Source: Dyadobacter sp. MSC1_007 (lineage in GTDB: Bacteria; Bacteroidota; Bacteroidia; Cytophagales; Spirosomataceae). From it: 64,000 nucleotides of DNA. The DNA lies in the NCBI RefSeq assembly GCF_023667495.1, contig NZ_JAMOZL010000006.1:124001-188000 (forward strand). Reading direction: 5' to 3'. A program made the translations under genes and the position numbers. Under the pieces are notes generated by a model that did no database searches, was not told where the DNA came from, and saw only the letters and a program-made list of their open reading frames with translations. Positions 62,224 through 64,000 of this stretch are shown in pieces; within the stretch, counting starts at the first letter, position 1, and the number at the start of each line of letters is the position of its first letter.

Positions 62224-62469
62224 TTAAGATTTTATTTTACCTTGCATTCTGGCTTTAAATTCCTCTGGGTCGAACTCTTCAACCCAGCCGCTTTGCTCAC
62301 CTTCCACTAATGCCTGTCTTAAAAGCTTCAATTTTTCTTCTTCTCTTTCAAGCAAGCGCAAACCAGCCCTTACAACCTCGCTCGTGGAGGCATAACGGCC
62401 GGTTTCTATTTGATTTTGAATAAATGTATCAAAGTGATGACCGATGGAAATGGACGTGTTCTTTGTCAT
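62224..62469 (-). CDS. ParD-like antitoxin without a partner toxin
   Basis: An 81-residue ribbon-helix-helix protein from the ATG at 62469 (an earlier ATG at 62487 is possible). MTKNTSISIGHHFDTFIQNQ, then ETGRYASTSEVVRAGLRLLE and REEEKLKLLRQALVEGEQSG, is the ParD pattern. The usual downstream parE is absent: only 63 bp separate its stop from the end of SymE. So it is an orphan antitoxin. REPIN-like repeats begin just upstream. Confidence 0.85.
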   Translation of the reverse strand: MTKNTSISIGHHFDTFIQNQIETGRYASTSEVVRAGLRLLEREEEKLKLLRQALVEGEQSGWVEEFDPEEFKARMQGKIKS

Positions 62470-62489
62470 GATAAATCTTGCTAACATTC

Positions 62490-62731
62490 ACCGTATGGAC
62501 TGTCTTCGACCGCCGGGCGGCCCCGTGCGCTCAGACTGACATTCTTCTCATGTCATGCTGAGCGCAGCCGAAGCATCATGCGTAATGTCGGTTGTTCATG
62601 GGGCCGCCGGGCAGCCCCGTGCGCTCACATTGACGGCTCTCCGTATGGACTGTCTTCGGCCGCCGGGCGGCCCCGTGCGCTCAGATTGACATTCTTCTTC
62701 TGTCACGCTGAGCGCAGCCGAAGCGGCATGC
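62490..62731. repeat. REPIN-like repeat cluster at the right end of the island
   Basis: Right-arm copies with the GC-rich box CCGCCGGGCGG lie at about 62490-62543 and 62640-62693, with a variant at 62598-62634; left-arm copies GAGCGCAGCCGAAGC lie at 62555-62575 and 62706-62725. The motifs are the same as in the clusters on both sides of the GIY-YIG gene. No gene is present in 62488-62737. Confidence 0.85.
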
Positions 62732-62737
62732 ACAACG

Positions 62738-63493
62738 CTACTTCACAGTATACCAGTCCCTAACCCGCACGTCAATCTTGCTATCCTTCTCATTCACCAG
62801 CTTCTTAAACGCCTCCGTATCGCTAAACCCATTCTGGCCGCGATAATGGTAAGGATAAACCACCTTCGGTTTGAATGCCAGCACGGTTGTGGCAGCCTCG
62901 TTAATGTCCATCGTATAAGGCAGATTCATGCACACGAATGCCACGTCAATGTTCTTCAACGCCTTGATTTCCGGAATGCCGGAAGTGTCGCCGCTGATGA
63001 ATACCGATTTGTCGCCCAATTTGAGGACATAACCGTTGCCGCGGCCTTTGGTGTGGCGGGAATCTGCTGTTTCGGGCAGGTTGTACATCGGGATGGCGGT
63101 GATGGAAATGCCGAGTTTTTCGGTAGACTGGCCATTGGCGAGGACGGTCGTTTTGGCTTTCAATGCATCGGACATCTTATCGACTACGGCCTGTGGCGCT
63201 ACGATCACGGTGTTGGCCAGGTCGAGGGCATCAAGCGAAGCCGGGTCGAAATGGTCGCCGTGGATATCGGTGATCAGGATCAGGTCGGGCTTGGCAATGC
63301 CTACAAACGTTTTTTGGCCTTGGTAAGGGTCGGCGTAGATAGTTTTGCCGTTCCAGGTCAGTGCCAGCGTGGCGTGGTTGAGCGGCTGAATTTTCAATGG
63401 CCCTTTCGAAGTGGCCACCTCATCGGGTTTCGGAAGTTGGGCGAAGCACAGCGCTGTCGCGAACAGGAGTAAAAAGGTGAAAGTCGTTTTCAT
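62738..63493 (-). CDS. MBL-fold metal-dependent hydrolase, secreted
   Basis: A 251-residue protein with a signal peptide (to FAQ). The metallo-beta-lactamase fold of the UPF0173/UlaG-like type shows KIQPLNHATLALTWNGKTIY, ILITDIHGDHFDPASL (HxxDH zinc motif), VFISGDTSGIPEIKAL and VYPYHYRGQNG. It is not a B1 beta-lactamase: the Cys and later His ligands of that group are missing. Substrate unknown. Confidence 0.88.
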   Translation of the reverse strand: MKTTFTFLLLFATALCFAQLPKPDEVATSKGPLKIQPLNHATLALTWNGKTIYADPYQGQKTFVGIAKPDLILITDIHGDHFDPASLDALDLANTVIVAPQAVVDKMSDALKAKTTVLANGQSTEKLGISITAIPMYNLPETADSRHTKGRGNGYVLKLGDKSVFISGDTSGIPEIKALKNIDVAFVCMNLPYTMDINEAATTVLAFKPKVVYPYHYRGQNGFSDTEAFKKLVNEKDSKIDVRVRDWYTVK

Positions 63494-63630
63494 GATTTGG
63501 TTAAGTTAGATTGATCAAATTTAGGGTTTGTTGGCCCCTAAGCAAGCTTTTGGATATTTTTTCATTGCTTTTTAATAGCGAAGTGCAAGAACTCGCTAGC
63601 TTGCAAGCGGATCGGTAACAACTTTATCAA

Positions 63631-64000
63631 ATGACTCGATATCGTAAAGTAGCGCCCCGGTTGGCGCGGTTTGCATTCTGTTTTGTTTCAATATTAACAG
63701 GCAGTGCGGCACAAGAGGCGCAGGCCCAGGAGTTTGTTGTGGCCCCATTTAATTTCAATATCCAAAACGGCGTATACAAGCCCGCAAGCACGAATGCAAA
63801 GGCGCTGGCAGAGGTGAAGACCGAAATCCTGCCGCAAACTTTCATGCAAAAGCCCGACCCGAATTTGTTTCTCCTATATCCGCAGCCGGGCGGTATTTTG
63901 CTTTTTAAGTCAAATAGTTTGAAGGACTTAACAAATGTGGCCGGTAAGTTGACCAGCCCGTCGATGGCCATTGTCGACACCATTTTTCACAATCAGGTTT
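63631..64000 (+). CDS. Secreted protein of unknown function (3' end outside window)
   Basis: The frame starts at the ATG at 63631 and runs to the window edge (about 123 residues). MTRYRKVAPRLARFAFCFVS is followed by ILTGSAAQEAQAQ, a signal peptide. The visible part (FVVAPFNFNIQNGVYKPAST, EVKTEILPQTFMQKPDPNLF, LLYPQPGGILLFKSNSLKDL) shows no domain I recognise. Confidence 0.7.
   Translation, partial: MTRYRKVAPRLARFAFCFVSILTGSAAQEAQAQEFVVAPFNFNIQNGVYKPASTNAKALAEVKTEILPQTFMQKPDPNLFLLYPQPGGILLFKSNSLKDLTNVAGKLTSPSMAIVDTIFHNQV

Noticed and set aside
56578..62469. Prophage or integrative conjugative element
   Set aside because: No integrase, terminase, capsid, portal or conjugation gene is present, despite the ImmA/IrrE and XRE genes.
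1..64000. tRNA, rRNA or known riboswitch genes
   Set aside because: No convincing cloverleaf, T-loop or conserved riboswitch core was found by eye on either strand; a covariance-model search would be decisive.

Overview
The window looks like a chromosomal segment of a Bacteroidota bacterium from the Cytophagales/Spirosomaceae group, most like Dyadobacter. This rests on a SusC/SusD pair, Tat-tagged Gfo/Idh/MocA oxidoreductases, two beta-propeller/HEAT 'membrane-bound dehydrogenase' proteins, ThuA and LytTR proteins, lipoboxes of the LSSC type, few Shine-Dalgarno sequences and a decayed type IX secretion sorting domain. The genus is an inference; there is no rRNA or tRNA gene in the window to confirm it.

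Layout. 1-5.5 kb: a truncated sugar isomerase, a type B carboxylesterase directly downstream of a GNAT/HTH toxin-antitoxin-like pair with a palindromic operator, and a PhyH dioxygenase divergent from its AraC regulator. 5.5-12.4 kb: saccharide oxidation genes, namely a Tat-exported Gfo/Idh/MocA protein, a convergent operon of lipoprotein beta-propeller dehydrogenase, HiPIP and amidohydrolase, and a GH43/GH130-like propeller. 12.5-16.8 kb: tandem paralogous lipoproteins, a third lipoprotein, then an ECF sigma factor overlapping a membrane partner. 16.9-24.4 kb: Gfo/Idh/MocA with ApbE, then SusCD, each preceded by a long palindrome that looks like a LacI-family operator. 24.5-38.7 kb: mixed metabolic, signalling and envelope genes, including a phospholipase-C-like/alkaline phosphatase fusion and a LytTR regulator followed by a hybrid histidine kinase. 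38.8-45.0 kb: MFS transporter, SGNH hydrolase and a 1150-residue cytochrome-c-bearing propeller dehydrogenase.

45-63 kb is accessory DNA. A SUKH immunity-like gene sits between a 22-bp direct repeat of the end of the dehydrogenase gene and has separated that gene from its terminator. Next come a Fic protein with repeated palindromic operators, ThuA, a complete subclass B1 metallo-beta-lactamase, a DUF2281/MazF pair, a VapBC-like pair with a frameshifted toxin, a PrnB-like haem protein, and a GIY-YIG nuclease flanked on both sides by REPIN-like palindromic repeats. After an M28 peptidase comes an AT-rich island: an OLD-like ATPase/TOPRIM protein, a ParB-like protein and a DNA adenine methylase in one tight operon, beside an HTH/ImmA-IrrE peptidase and a small XRE regulator, then SymE and an orphan ParD. 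This three-gene operon is the best candidate for an undescribed defence system. REPIN-like repeats recur at 62.5 kb, followed by an MBL-fold hydrolase and a truncated secreted protein.
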